From Cryomorphaceae bacterium BACL7 MAG-120322-bin74 (lineage in GTDB: Bacteria; Bacteroidota; Bacteroidia; Flavobacteriales; Schleiferiaceae): a stretch of DNA of 38,968 bases. The stretch covers positions 1-38,968 of the forward strand of contig LICG01000014.1 in NCBI GenBank assembly GCA_001438205.1, given 5' to 3'. Below are positions 30,544 through 38,948 of the stretch, in pieces. A program made the translations under genes and the position numbers. Below the pieces are notes generated by a model. That model worked only from the letters and a program-made list of their open reading frames with translations, had not been told where the DNA came from and did not search any database. Every line of letters begins with the position of its first letter. Positions within the stretch are counted from its first letter, which is position 1.

Positions 30544-31695
30544 TTATTGGGTAAGGCTTTCTGCTTCAGATATCGAGATCCTTTCCATGCCTTTGTAGGC
30601 AACGATGAAGGCATCAGGAAATCCTTTTGCTTGATGGAGGGGCAATCCAGCTTTGGCTGCCTCTAGGTTTTCATAGTGCCCTTGAAGATAGCGGTATAAG
30701 CGTCCGTCAGGCTGAATCCATGCGTCTTCCAATCCCTTAAAGGGGGACTCGGAAAGGGGTTTCTTGAGACCCGATACAGAGAGTTGTACCGCAAAGACCA
30801 CTTTTGGTGCGGGAGGTGGGGTGACTGCAGCTGGCTGAGGCGTTGTGCTTACGGCTCCATTTGTTTCTTGCGAAGGGGAAGGTAACCCACGTTCGCGGCG
30901 CGCTTTATAGGCCCCAAAAGAACGTGCAATAGCACTGGCCATTTGGTCTTGCCCTTCTGCGCTGTGCAAGTAATCTTCTTCGGTACTGTTGGTAAGGTAA
31001 CCCAATTCAATCAATACGGAAGGCATCGAGCAGCGGCTGGTTACATAAAAGGGCGCCTGTCTCACGCCGCGATCACGCCGTCCCACATCATTTTTAAAGG
31101 AATTTTGGACCGTTTGGGCAAATTCTATGCTTTGCGTTTGGAAGGCATACTGGTATAGGGTTAAGGCAATGTAACTCTCCGGTTTTCTGGGATCAAAGCC
31201 TTCATATTTGTCTTGGTAGTCATCCTCCATCAGGATGACGGAATTTTCTCGCAGGGCAACTTGGTTTTCGTCGTCGTGGTCTTTCCCCATTACATACGTT
31301 GTGGCACCATAAGCGGTCTTGTTCTCTGCTGCATCACAATGGATACTAATGAAGAGATCCCCTTTCTCTCTATTGGCAATGGCAGTCCGCTCATAGAGCT
31401 CAAGGAAGCGGTCAGTATTGCGTGTAAGCACCACTTCTACATCGGGGTAAAGCGCTTTAATCTTGGCCGCCAGTTGCTGTGCAAGGTCTAGTGCCACATC
31501 CTTTTCTGTCGTCCTGTAGCGTCTTGTCCCTAAGTTTCCAGGGTCCTTTCCTCCGTGGCCAGCGTCAATGACCACTTTTTGAACACGGTCAGAAGATCCA
31601 GTCGCGGGTCGGAAACCGAGATAGGGAAGCGCAATTACCGCAATAAGAAACCAGCTCAGGCGTTGCAATGCAGTACTTTTGGACATCGTATTCAT
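30544..31695 (-). CDS. N-acetylmuramoyl-L-alanine amidase with C-terminal SPOR-like domain
   Basis: From the ATG at 31695 this protein has about 383 residues. It has a signal anchor (LSWFLIAVIALPYLGF), an Amidase_3 domain with zinc ligands in VVIDAGHGGKDPG, the E of RTTEKD and the H of LFISIHCDAAEN, and ends with a tail (VFAVQLSVSGLKK ... AFIVAY) that looks like a SPOR-type peptidoglycan-binding domain. It cleaves the bond between MurNAc and L-alanine, probably at division sites. The ATG shares its CATG with the start of the divergent LptD gene; the next in-frame ATG is at 31686. Its promoter box (31707-31714) lies inside the LptD gene. Longer in-frame starts lie inside LptD. Confidence 0.92.
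   Translation of the reverse strand: MNTMSKSTALQRLSWFLIAVIALPYLGFRPATGSSDRVQKVVIDAGHGGKDPGNLGTRRYRTTEKDVALDLAQQLAAKIKALYPDVEVVLTRNTDRFLELYERTAIANREKGDLFISIHCDAAENKTAYGATTYVMGKDHDDENQVALRENSVILMEDDYQDKYEGFDPRKPESYIALTLYQYAFQTQSIEFAQTVQNSFKNDVGRRDRGVRQAPFYVTSRCSMPSVLIELGYLTNSTEEDYLHSAEGQDQMASAIARSFGAYKARRERGLPSPSQETNGAVSTTPQPAAVTPPPAPKVVFAVQLSVSGLKKPLSESPFKGLEDAWIQPDGRLYRYLQGHYENLEAAKAGLPLHQAKGFPDAFIVAYKGMERISISEAESLTQ
31674..31681 (+). promoter_or_regulatory. Putative -7 box for the LptD gene, inside the amidase gene
   Basis: TACTTTTG matches TAnnTTTG and ends 12 bases before the LptD ATG at 31694. It lies inside the first codons of the divergent amidase gene. Confidence 0.55.
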
Positions 31696-34183
31696 GGGGA
31701 TAGGAACAAAATTACGCGGTTTCGCGCCAATATGCCTGCTCGTCTTAGGGACTTTTTCCCTTAAGGCGCAAGAAGCCGTGTCCAATAGCCCCATCCAATT
31801 TCGTTCCAAACAAGATGGCCTCTACCTCGCTCAAGAGAATGCGGTGTTATTGCGGGAGGATGCCGTTGTGACCATGGAGGGGATAGAACTCAAGGCCTTT
31901 TACATCAAAATAGACCAAGGAAACCAGACCCTGATTGCCTATGGAGAACCCAACGCACTTGGGCAAGTGGTGGGTAGACCCATTTTTACGCAAGGAAACC
32001 GCACTTTTGGAGCAGACACATTAAAGTATAATTATCAGACCCAAAAAGGGTGGGTATTTCAAGGAAATACAACGGAAAATGGCGGATATCTCCATGGGGA
32101 CAGGATCAAAATGATGGAGGATAGTTCCTACTTCTTGGGTCGTGCCTCCTTTACCACGTGTAATCATGAACATCCACACTTTGCCATTGTGGCCCAAAAA
32201 GCGAGGCTTGACGTTGGGAAAAGAATCGTTACCGGCCCTGCATTTCTGGAAATTCTAGATTTACCCACGCCGCTTGGATTGCCCTTTGCATTTTTTCCCA
32301 TCATGGATAAGCGGGCCTCAGGCTACATTTTGCCCACGTTTACGGACAAACGTGAATGGGGTCTCGGTCTAATGGGAGGCGGCTATTACTGGGCATTTGA
32401 TGACCATTATGATTTGCGCTTGACCGGGGATGTGTATACGCAAGGTTCCTATGGGATTCAAGCGACAAGTAATTACCGTTTTCGTTATCGGTATGCAGGT
32501 AATGTGGGTTTGCAGATCAACAGAACCCGCTTTGGTGACCCACGCCAAACCACGGGTCCGTTCATGGATTCAAGAGATTTTCGTGTAACATGGAGCCATA
32601 CGCAAGATGCAAAAGCGCATCCGAGTCAATCGTTCAGCGCTAGGCTAGAGTTGGCCACGGGGTCCTTTTTTAAGAATACGACAACGAATGCCCAAGACTT
32701 TCAGAAGAATGATATGTCCTCTTCTATTAGTTATACCAAGCGGTGGCCAGGAAGTCCCTTTTCGCTCACAGCGGCTGCGCGTCACAGACAAAACAACCAG
32801 AATGGCACGCTGTCTTTGAGCCTGCCTGATGTCAATTTTGGCATGAGTAGAATTCAGCCTTTTGCACGAAGAAACCCTATCGGGGGTTCGCGATGGTATG
32901 AAAAGATCGGTCTTACCTATAGCATGCAGGGAAAAAATGAGACCAATGGATTGTTGACTGAAATGACCACCCCTTCCGTTTTGTTTCAGTCGGATCGTCT
33001 TCGGGCTGGGGTCAACCATTCTGCCAATATGGGCACCAACATCAAAGTCTTGCGGTTTATCACAATCAACCCCAATGCAACCTATCAAGAACGCTGGTAT
33101 CCGTATGCCCTAAATTATCAGTGGGATTCCATTGCTGAAGACGTTGTGCGCGATACGGTTCCGGGATTTTTTGCTGCCAGAGAATTTGGGGTGAGTGCAG
33201 GTGCGAGTACGACCCTGTATGGTATCTTCAATATCAAAAATGGACCTGTAAAAGCCTTGCGCCACATGGTGTATCCTTCGGTGAGCTGGCGTTATGTCCC
33301 TGATTTTACGGAAGGTCGTTGGAATGCTTTCCAGACCGTACAAAGCGATACGGCAGGGACGATCAAATCATTCAGCCGCTTTCAAGGATTTATCTATGGT
33401 GCCCCGGGAGTGGGAAGCCAGGGCGGGATCAATTTTAGGTTGCGCAACACCCTTGATGGCAAATGGATGCGGGGAGACTCCGGCACCCTGAAAAAATTCA
33501 ACGTCCTAGAAGATTTTACTTTAGAAAGCAATTACAATCCGCTATTGGTTCGTAATCCGCTGAGTCCTGTAGGGGTGAGAGCAAGTACGAGTTTTTTGAA
33601 AAGCAAAATCAGAATGTCCTACCAAGGTTCCTATGATTGGTATGCCCAAGATTCAACGGGCCAGCGTTCAGAGGACCTTGCCTACCAAGAAGGACAAGGG
33701 TGGTTGCGCCCCGCCTTGCATCAGTTTTCCGTTGACTTGCGTTTCAGAGGTGGTGCTGCGGCAGGCCGCCCTAACGCCCCTCTCAATGAGTTTGGCTTAG
33801 AGCAAGATCTTTACCCGGATTATTACGGTGCCATGCCTTTTATGGATTGGCATGCGCCCTGGACCTTTAATGTGGGATACTCTCTTCGGCAGAATGCACA
33901 GGCTGGATCCATGGAGTTGAAAACAACTCAAAGCGTTCGGATGGATGCTTCGTGGGAGCCAACGGCAAACTGGCGATTAGGCGTGACGACGGGGTACGAT
34001 GTCAAAGCGCAAAGTTTTACGTTTACCACCATTGATGTGCTTCGCCAACTGCATTGTTGGGAAATGCGCATTCGCTGGGTGCCTTTTGGCTACGCACGTT
34101 CCTACAATATTGGTATCGGAGTAAAAGCACCTTTGATGTCCGCGCTAAAACTTGAGCGTCGACGGGGGATCGGTGATTATTAA
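31694..34183 (+). CDS. lptD: Putative LPS-assembly outer-membrane protein LptD (OstA-like)
   Basis: This 829-residue protein has a signal peptide ending near FSLKAQ, an N-terminal beta-jellyroll (OstA-like) domain of about residues 25-170 and a large barrel of many aromatic-ended strands. Bacteroidota LptD features are seen in YNYQTQKGWVFQG, GYLHGDRIKM, TTCNHEHPHFAI, RIVTGPAFLEI and PTPLGLPFAFFPI. It inserts lipopolysaccharide into the outer leaflet of the outer membrane. The ATG at 31694 follows a perfect -7 box by 12 bases and overlaps the start codon of the amidase gene on the other strand. The cysteine pattern of E. coli LptD is not conserved, as usual in this branch. Confidence 0.9.
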   Translation: MGIGTKLRGFAPICLLVLGTFSLKAQEAVSNSPIQFRSKQDGLYLAQENAVLLREDAVVTMEGIELKAFYIKIDQGNQTLIAYGEPNALGQVVGRPIFTQGNRTFGADTLKYNYQTQKGWVFQGNTTENGGYLHGDRIKMMEDSSYFLGRASFTTCNHEHPHFAIVAQKARLDVGKRIVTGPAFLEILDLPTPLGLPFAFFPIMDKRASGYILPTFTDKREWGLGLMGGGYYWAFDDHYDLRLTGDVYTQGSYGIQATSNYRFRYRYAGNVGLQINRTRFGDPRQTTGPFMDSRDFRVTWSHTQDAKAHPSQSFSARLELATGSFFKNTTTNAQDFQKNDMSSSISYTKRWPGSPFSLTAAARHRQNNQNGTLSLSLPDVNFGMSRIQPFARRNPIGGSRWYEKIGLTYSMQGKNETNGLLTEMTTPSVLFQSDRLRAGVNHSANMGTNIKVLRFITINPNATYQERWYPYALNYQWDSIAEDVVRDTVPGFFAAREFGVSAGASTTLYGIFNIKNGPVKALRHMVYPSVSWRYVPDFTEGRWNAFQTVQSDTAGTIKSFSRFQGFIYGAPGVGSQGGINFRLRNTLDGKWMRGDSGTLKKFNVLEDFTLESNYNPLLVRNPLSPVGVRASTSFLKSKIRMSYQGSYDWYAQDSTGQRSEDLAYQEGQGWLRPALHQFSVDLRFRGGAAAGRPNAPLNEFGLEQDLYPDYYGAMPFMDWHAPWTFNVGYSLRQNAQAGSMELKTTQSVRMDASWEPTANWRLGVTTGYDVKAQSFTFTTIDVLRQLHCWEMRIRWVPFGYARSYNIGIGVKAPLMSALKLERRRGIGDY
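31707..31714 (-). promoter_or_regulatory. Putative -7 box for the amidase-MCE operon, inside the LptD gene
   Basis: The minus strand reads TAATTTTG, ending 11 bases before the amidase ATG at 31695. It overlaps codons 5-7 of the divergent LptD gene, face to face with the LptD promoter box at 31674. Confidence 0.5.
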
Positions 34184-34226
34184 TTCTGCTTCAGAAAAGT
34201 ATCCGTTTGTTGGCATGTCCGCCCCT

Positions 34227-34829
34227 TTAGACAGCTGTATGGTTTTGGCAGAAGCGCACCCAATTAGCCAATAGGCGATCGCCCTCTGGGGTTAGAATAC
34301 TCTCAGGATGAAACTGTACCCCATGTGCGAGCGAATCAGGCCATTCTGCCGCCATGACCACTCCATTGGCCAACCATGCCGTGGCAGCCGCTCCCACAGT
34401 GAACGAATCGACTGCCCAGGAATGATACAGTCCAACTGTGGCGGGTATGGTCAACCCTTGAAACAGCATGGAATGCGGGGCAACTTTGATCACTTCGCGA
34501 GAAACGCCATGTTGTGGAGGTCCTGCATGAACAAGGGGGAGGCCTGTGTATTCCGCTAATGCTTGCATACCGAGGCATACGCCCAGGATAGGCAGACGGC
34601 CCCAGTTTGCTCCGATCACCTCCATCAAAATGCCGGCATCCTTTGGAAGGCCTGGGCCAGGGGATAAAATCAGGCCATCTGCCTGCGCAATGGCCGACAT
34701 CGCTTCTTCGTCATCATTGCGTACAACCTGAATTTCCGCCACCATAGGGGCTAAGCGGTGCACCAAGTTGTAGGTGAAGGAATCCAGGTTGTCCAGAACA
34801 ACAAGTTTTAGCTGTGTGTTAAGAGGCAT
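34227..34829 (-). CDS. pabA: Glutamine amidotransferase of anthranilate/aminodeoxychorismate synthase
   Basis: This 200-residue class I glutaminase supplies ammonia for tryptophan (TrpG) or folate (PabA) synthesis. DNLDSFTYNLVH at the N-terminus, LSPGPGLPKDAG, the nucleophile cysteine in LGVCLGMQALAEYTG, and the HPES triad part in GVQFHPESILT are present. M follows CLG where H is usual in TrpG (CLGHQ). No trpE or pabB gene is adjacent, so pabA rather than trpG is a cautious choice. The ATG at 34829 gives the family start LKLVVLDNLDSF; in-frame starts further upstream (34877 and 34952) run towards or into the divergent gene. It converges with lptD, with 43 bases between the stops and no clear terminator. 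Confidence 0.85.
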   Translation of the reverse strand: MPLNTQLKLVVLDNLDSFTYNLVHRLAPMVAEIQVVRNDDEEAMSAIAQADGLILSPGPGLPKDAGILMEVIGANWGRLPILGVCLGMQALAEYTGLPLVHAGPPQHGVSREVIKVAPHSMLFQGLTIPATVGLYHSWAVDSFTVGAAATAWLANGVVMAAEWPDSLAHGVQFHPESILTPEGDRLLANWVRFCQNHTAV

Positions 34830-34934
34830 GCGGGCTGCGTTTGTTTTTGATGATGCACGTTTCGTTGGTGGTTTCATTCGAAAACACTTCCATGTCCCAA
34901 AGATTACCGAATTTGCATGAAATTCCTTCATACC

Positions 34935-35318
34935 ATGCGACAGATAGTGCACAGTTCTACCGCCCCAGAACCCTTTGGCCCCTATAGTCAGGCAGTTCGA
35001 GCAGGAGATTTCCTTTTTATTTCAGGTCAAATAGCCTTAGATCCAGCCACAGGCGAATTAAAAATGGCCACATTAGGCGAAGAAGTTCAACAGGTTTTAG
35101 CCAACCTCTGCGCTGTTTTGGCAGCAGCAGGAGCACAGCCGAGCGATGTGGTGAAATGCAGCATTTTCTTGTCAGACATGGCCCTCTTTTCTCAAGTCAA
35201 CACGTATTACGCGCAAGTTTTTGGTGATTCTTCCCCGGCACGTGAGACCGTCGCGGTGGCTGGTTTGCCAAAAGGGGTTCGGGTAGAAATTTCTGCCACG
35301 GCCTACCTACCTTTGTGA
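34935..35318 (+). CDS. ridA: RidA-family reactive enamine/imine deaminase
   Basis: This 127-residue protein of the YjgF/RidA family hydrolyses reactive 2-aminoacrylate and related enamines formed by PLP enzymes. FGPYSQAV, FLFISGQIALDPATGEL and the C-terminal GVRVEISATAYLP contain the family consensus with the key arginine and glutamate; PARETVAVAGLPKG is also typical. The ATG at 34935 gives the usual 126-128 residues; an ATG at 34917 would add six residues. It is encoded divergently from pabA and 13 bases before lpdA. Confidence 0.93.
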   Translation: MRQIVHSSTAPEPFGPYSQAVRAGDFLFISGQIALDPATGELKMATLGEEVQQVLANLCAVLAAAGAQPSDVVKCSIFLSDMALFSQVNTYYAQVFGDSSPARETVAVAGLPKGVRVEISATAYLPL

Positions 35319-35331
35319 AGCAATTAATTAA

Positions 35332-36723
35332 ATGACGATGGAATACGATGTGATGGTTGTGGGTTCGGGCCCAGGTGGATATGTAGCGGCCATTCGTGCC
35401 AGTCAACTAGGTCTCAAAACGGCCATTGTAGAAAAAGAAAATTTAGGTGGCGTGTGCCTGAATTGGGGCTGTATTCCAACTAAGGCCTTGATTAAGAGCG
35501 CCCAAGTATTTGAATATATTCAACATGCCGAAGATTATGGGATCACAGTAAAAGAGGCCAAGCACGATTTTGGCAAAGTGGTCAAGCGAAGCCGCGATGT
35601 AGCCGATGGCATGAGCAAGGGCATTCAATTTTTGATGAAGAAAAATAAGATTGACGTAGTCATGGGCTACGGAAAGATCTTGCCCGGAAAAAAAGTAGAA
35701 GTCAAAGGGGAGGATGGCACAAAAATCCTCAGCGCAAAAAATATTATCCTGGCAACAGGAGGCCGTTCACGTGAACTTCCTAATTTGCCTCAGGATGGAA
35801 AGAAAATTATGGGTTACCGTGAGGCCATGACGCTGGCAATTCAGCCAGAATCTATGGTCATTGTGGGCTCAGGAGCCATCGGCGTAGAGTTTGCCTATGT
35901 CTATAATGCTTTGGGGACCAAGGTGACCATCATGGAGTACTTGCCTGCGATTGTGCCAAATGAAGATGCGGACGTGTCGCAAGCTTTGGAACGGACCTTT
36001 AAAAAGAATGGCATTGACATTCAAACGGGCACGGAAGTCACCAAGGTGGATACGTCGGGCAAGGGATGTGTTGTCACCTATAAGAATGCGAAAGGGGAGC
36101 AGACCCTCACGTGTGATGTGGTATTGAGTGCCGTGGGCGTATCGACCAACATCGAAAATATTGGGCTTGAGTCTGTCGGTATCAAAACAGACAAAGGGCA
36201 TGTTGTGGTAGATGATTTTTACCGAACCAGCGTTCCTGGTTATTTTGCCATAGGTGACATTGTCAAGGGACAAGCCCTTGCACATGTGGCTTCAGCAGAA
36301 GGTATCATCTGTGTCGAGGCCATTGCAGGACACCACCCAGCGCCATTGGATTATGGAAATATTCCGGGTTGCACGTATTGTTCTCCCGAGATTGCCTCGG
36401 TAGGCATGACGGAAAAGGCGGCCAAAGAAGCGGGCTATGATATCAAGGTGGGCAAGTTCCCTTTCAGTGCTTCCGGAAAAGCTTCTGCTGCCGGTGCAAA
36501 AGATGGCTTTGTAAAAATGATCTATGACGCCAAGTATGGTGAGCTCCTAGGCGCACACATGATTGGTGCCAATGTAACGGAAATGATCGCAGAGATCGTC
36601 GCCGCGCGCAAACTTGAGACAACGGGCATGGAGCTATTAAAGACGGTCCATCCACACCCCACCATGAGTGAGGCGGTGATGGAAGCGACTGCTGCCGCCT
36701 ATGATGAAGTTATCCACCTCTAA
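35332..36723 (+). CDS. lpdA: Dihydrolipoyl dehydrogenase (E3)
   Basis: This 463-residue flavoprotein regenerates lipoyl groups of pyruvate, 2-oxoglutarate or branched-chain dehydrogenases using NAD. FAD motif VVGSGPGGYVAAIRA, redox disulfide GGVCLNWGCIPTKAL, NAD motif IVGSGAIGVEFAYVY and the C-terminal HPHPTMSEAVMEA with the catalytic histidine-glutamate pair are all present. The start could be 35332 or 35338. No E1 or E2 genes lie next to it. The stop overlaps the ABC ATPase start by one base (TAATG). Confidence 0.96.
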   Translation: MTMEYDVMVVGSGPGGYVAAIRASQLGLKTAIVEKENLGGVCLNWGCIPTKALIKSAQVFEYIQHAEDYGITVKEAKHDFGKVVKRSRDVADGMSKGIQFLMKKNKIDVVMGYGKILPGKKVEVKGEDGTKILSAKNIILATGGRSRELPNLPQDGKKIMGYREAMTLAIQPESMVIVGSGAIGVEFAYVYNALGTKVTIMEYLPAIVPNEDADVSQALERTFKKNGIDIQTGTEVTKVDTSGKGCVVTYKNAKGEQTLTCDVVLSAVGVSTNIENIGLESVGIKTDKGHVVVDDFYRTSVPGYFAIGDIVKGQALAHVASAEGIICVEAIAGHHPAPLDYGNIPGCTYCSPEIASVGMTEKAAKEAGYDIKVGKFPFSASGKASAAGAKDGFVKMIYDAKYGELLGAHMIGANVTEMIAEIVAARKLETTGMELLKTVHPHPTMSEAVMEATAAAYDEVIHL

Positions 36724-37640
36724 TGGCGATACGCCTTCGTGTCTCTGAGATTCTCCATGGCTTTGAGCGGTTTCTGCTCTCTGTCCCTGATTGGGAGGCT
36801 GAAAGCGGCGAAATTGTGGCTTTGCTGGGACCTTCGGGTTCTGGCAAAAGCACCTTTCTGAACATCTTAGGTGCCCGGATGGTGCCGGACGAAGGGAAGG
36901 TGTGGTATGGGAAGACGCCGCATATTCGCGTTCCCCTTGTGCCAGGCCATCCGCGCATTAAAATGGTTCGTCAAGACTTTGGTCAGATGCCCTACAAAAC
37001 GGTGCGCGATAACTTGTTAGAATTTGCGAGTATTCGCTCGGAAGCGGCAGAAGACCGTGCAGTAAGACATTGGATCAAAAGCCTAGATCTGGCGCCTGCG
37101 CTCACAGAGAAAGCCCGTGGTTTATCCGGAGGAGAATTGCAGCGCCTAGCCCTGGGGCAAGCCTTGATTGGACGTCCTGGCGCCTTGCTCTTAGATGAGC
37201 CTTTTTCGCATCTAGACGCCTACCATAAAAGAAGATTACAAGATTTACTCCGCGAGTGGCAATTACGCAGTGGGGCAACTGTGGTGATGGTGGTACACGA
37301 TGTGCGGGATGCCATGGAATGGGCCGATAGAATTGACGTCATGCGGGATGGTAGTATTGTCGAGAGTGGTGCCCCAGAACAAATCTATTCGGCGCCAAAG
37401 ACGCATGCCATGGCGCACGCCTTTGGCCGGATTAATGCACGTCCTCTGAGCCATGTACCCCCCCCCTTAAAAGCTCATCCAGCTGCTTTTGTCATTGACC
37501 AGGTGTGGTATGTCCGCCCTGAGCATTTGACCGACATGCAGTTGCCCAAAGCGGCAGTTCGCGTGCGCGAAGAGCGCAGTGGGGCTGTGGCGATCCAAAT
37601 ATGGGATGACCAGGGCATGCCTTGGTATACGAAGTTGTAA
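36723..37640 (+). CDS. Orphan ABC transporter ATPase subunit
   Basis: This 305-residue ABC ATPase has Walker A GPSGSGKSTFLN, Q-loop MVRQDFGQMP, signature LSGGELQRLALGQAL, Walker B ALLLDEPFSHLD and H-loop VVMVVHDVRDAMEW. This is the pattern of the spermidine/sulfate/iron import group, and the final 70 residues (VWYVRPEHLTDM, VRVREERSGAVAIQI) resemble a TOBE-like regulatory domain. No permease or binding protein is nearby; the upstream gene is lpdA, translationally coupled by TAATG. The partner permease and substrate are therefore unknown. It is followed by the rplT terminator on the other strand. Confidence 0.88.
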   Translation: MAIRLRVSEILHGFERFLLSVPDWEAESGEIVALLGPSGSGKSTFLNILGARMVPDEGKVWYGKTPHIRVPLVPGHPRIKMVRQDFGQMPYKTVRDNLLEFASIRSEAAEDRAVRHWIKSLDLAPALTEKARGLSGGELQRLALGQALIGRPGALLLDEPFSHLDAYHKRRLQDLLREWQLRSGATVVMVVHDVRDAMEWADRIDVMRDGSIVESGAPEQIYSAPKTHAMAHAFGRINARPLSHVPPPLKAHPAAFVIDQVWYVRPEHLTDMQLPKAAVRVREERSGAVAIQIWDDQGMPWYTKL

Positions 37641-37679
37641 TTGGACAGGATTTTGCTTGTGCCCGAAAAAGGGGCAAGC

Positions 37680-37707
37680 AAAAAAAAGCCGGCGCAACGC
37701 GCCGGCT
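37680..37707 (-). terminator. Intrinsic terminator of the infC-rpmI-rplT operon
   Basis: On the minus strand AGCCGGCGC and GCGCCGGCT pair perfectly (nine pairs, loop GTT; 37687-37707), followed by a run of eight T (37687-37680). It lies 25 bases after the rplT stop. In the plus direction the stem lacks a T tract, so it terminates mainly the ribosomal operon. Confidence 0.93.
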
Positions 37708-37731
37708 CTTGGGTAATCAGCAAGAACCCCT

Positions 37732-38076
37732 TTATTTTACTTTATCCACTACGGCTTTAAACGCTTCCGGATGGTTCATGGCCAAATCGGCCAATACCTT
37801 ACGGTTGAGTTCAATGCTGTTTGCATGAAGCTTACCCATCAATTGACTGTAGGAAATTCCGTTGATACGGGCTCCAGCATTGATACGGGCAATCCACAAT
37901 GCGCGGAAATTGCGTTTTTTGTTGCGGCGATCACGGTATGCATACTGCAGACCTTTCTCAACGGCGTTTTTGGCGACCGTCCACACATTTTTGCGGCGAC
38001 CGAAGTAGCCTTTGGCCATAGCCATTACCCGTTTGCGACGGGCACGTGAGGCGACATTGTTTACTGAACGTGGCAT
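37732..38076 (-). CDS. rplT: 50S ribosomal protein L20
   Basis: This 114-residue protein starts [18 protein letters not shown] and contains [20 protein letters not shown] and [11 protein letters not shown], typical of L20. It binds 23S rRNA early in 50S assembly. It is the last gene of the minus-strand infC-rpmI-rplT unit, 82 bases after rpmI, and a strong terminator follows. L20 represses the operon in other bacteria by binding its leader mRNA; no matching site can be confirmed here by eye. Confidence 0.98.
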   Translation of the reverse strand: MPRSVNNVASRARRKRVMAMAKGYFGRRKNVWTVAKNAVEKGLQYAYRDRRNKKRNFRALWIARINAGARINGISYSQLMGKLHANSIELNRKVLADLAMNHPEAFKAVVDKVK

Positions 38077-38158
38077 AGTTTACATTTTTTTTGGCAGCGC
38101 GGTAGAGGTAACTACTCTTAGGGGCGTTTGCACAGGGTTAATGGATACCAATAAAGGA

Positions 38159-38353
38159 TTACAGAACTAACTGCTCCTTGATGGATTTAACGTCGGCTTT
38201 GTGTACCAACGTGGCATGCGTCAAACGACGCTTGCGGTCTTTCGCCTTTTTGGTCAAGATGTGACTCTTGAAGGCGTGCTTACGCTTGATTTGTCCAGTG
38301 CCAGTGAGCTTAAAGCGCTTCTTTGCGCTGGACTTGGTTTTCATCTTAGGCAT
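38159..38353 (-). CDS. rpmI: 50S ribosomal protein L35
   Basis: This 64-residue basic protein, [18 protein letters not shown] at the start, is typical of L35. [14 protein letters not shown] follows. It is encoded 25 bases after infC and 82 bases before rplT, the conserved order. The ATG at 38353 is the family start. Confidence 0.97.
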   Translation of the reverse strand: MPKMKTKSSAKKRFKLTGTGQIKRKHAFKSHILTKKAKDRKRRLTHATLVHKADVKSIKEQLVL

Positions 38354-38378
38354 TGTTCCTTCGATTTAGGGTTGCTGA

Positions 38379-38948
38379 TTATTTCTTTTTTATCGGTGCG
38401 ATCAGGATGAACATCCGCTTGCCTTCTAGGTGGGGGAGTGCCTCCACTTTGCCCAGGTCCGAAACATCTTGCGCTAGGCGCAATAAGAGCAATTCTCCTT
38501 GCTCTTTGTAGATGATGGAGCGTCCCCGGAAGAACACAAAGGATTTCAGCTTAGCGCCTTCTTCCAAAAACTTACGTGCATGTTTGAGCTTAAACTCATA
38601 GTCATGGTCATCTGTTTGGGGTCCAAACCGGATTTCCTTAATCACTACTTTTTGCGCTTTGGCCGTAATCTCCTTCTGCTTTTTCTTTTGGTCATAGAGG
38701 AACTTTTTGTAGTCAATGATCTTACAAACAGGCGGGTCAGCCTTTTCTGCAATCATGACTAAGTCGAGTTCTTCGGCTTGTGCCATGGCCAATGCCTCTT
38801 GAGAGGAAATGACAATGGGTTCTTGACCTTCGAGGATCAAACGAATCTGAGATTCGCGGATCGCGTCGTTGATTTTGTGCGGGTTTTCCGGAACTACGGG
38901 CCGGTAAGGGCCTCGTCCGCGTCCACCTTTTCTGAAGGGCTGTGCCAG
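38379..38948 (-). CDS. infC: Translation initiation factor IF-3 with unusual start codon
   Basis: IF-3 binds the 30S subunit and checks start-codon and initiator-tRNA pairing. The conserved core starts at PHKINDAIRESQIRLILEG, upstream of a TTG (38840) that cannot be the true start because KINDAIR belongs to the conserved N-domain. DYKKFLYDQKKKQKE (linker region) and KIIDYKK are typical. The frame is closed by TAA at 38961-38963. Between this stop and KINDAIR there is no ATG, GTG, TTG or ATT; the only NTG is CTG at 38948-38946, giving AQPFRKGGRGRG as N-terminus and 189 residues. The start is therefore non-standard, which is known for infC in E. coli (AUU). The whole gene lies in the window. 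Confidence 0.9.
   Translation of the reverse strand: MAQPFRKGGRGRGPYRPVVPENPHKINDAIRESQIRLILEGQEPIVISSQEALAMAQAEELDLVMIAEKADPPVCKIIDYKKFLYDQKKKQKEITAKAQKVVIKEIRFGPQTDDHDYEFKLKHARKFLEEGAKLKSFVFFRGRSIIYKEQGELLLLRLAQDVSDLGKVEALPHLEGKRMFILIAPIKKK

Noticed and set aside
34184-34196. TTCTG-CTT-CAGAA hairpin after lptD as terminator
   Set aside because: The stem has only five pairs and no T tract follows on either strand.
38379-38840. infC starting at TTG 38840
   Set aside because: This would remove the conserved KINDAIR part of the IF-3 N-domain, which is encoded in frame directly upstream.
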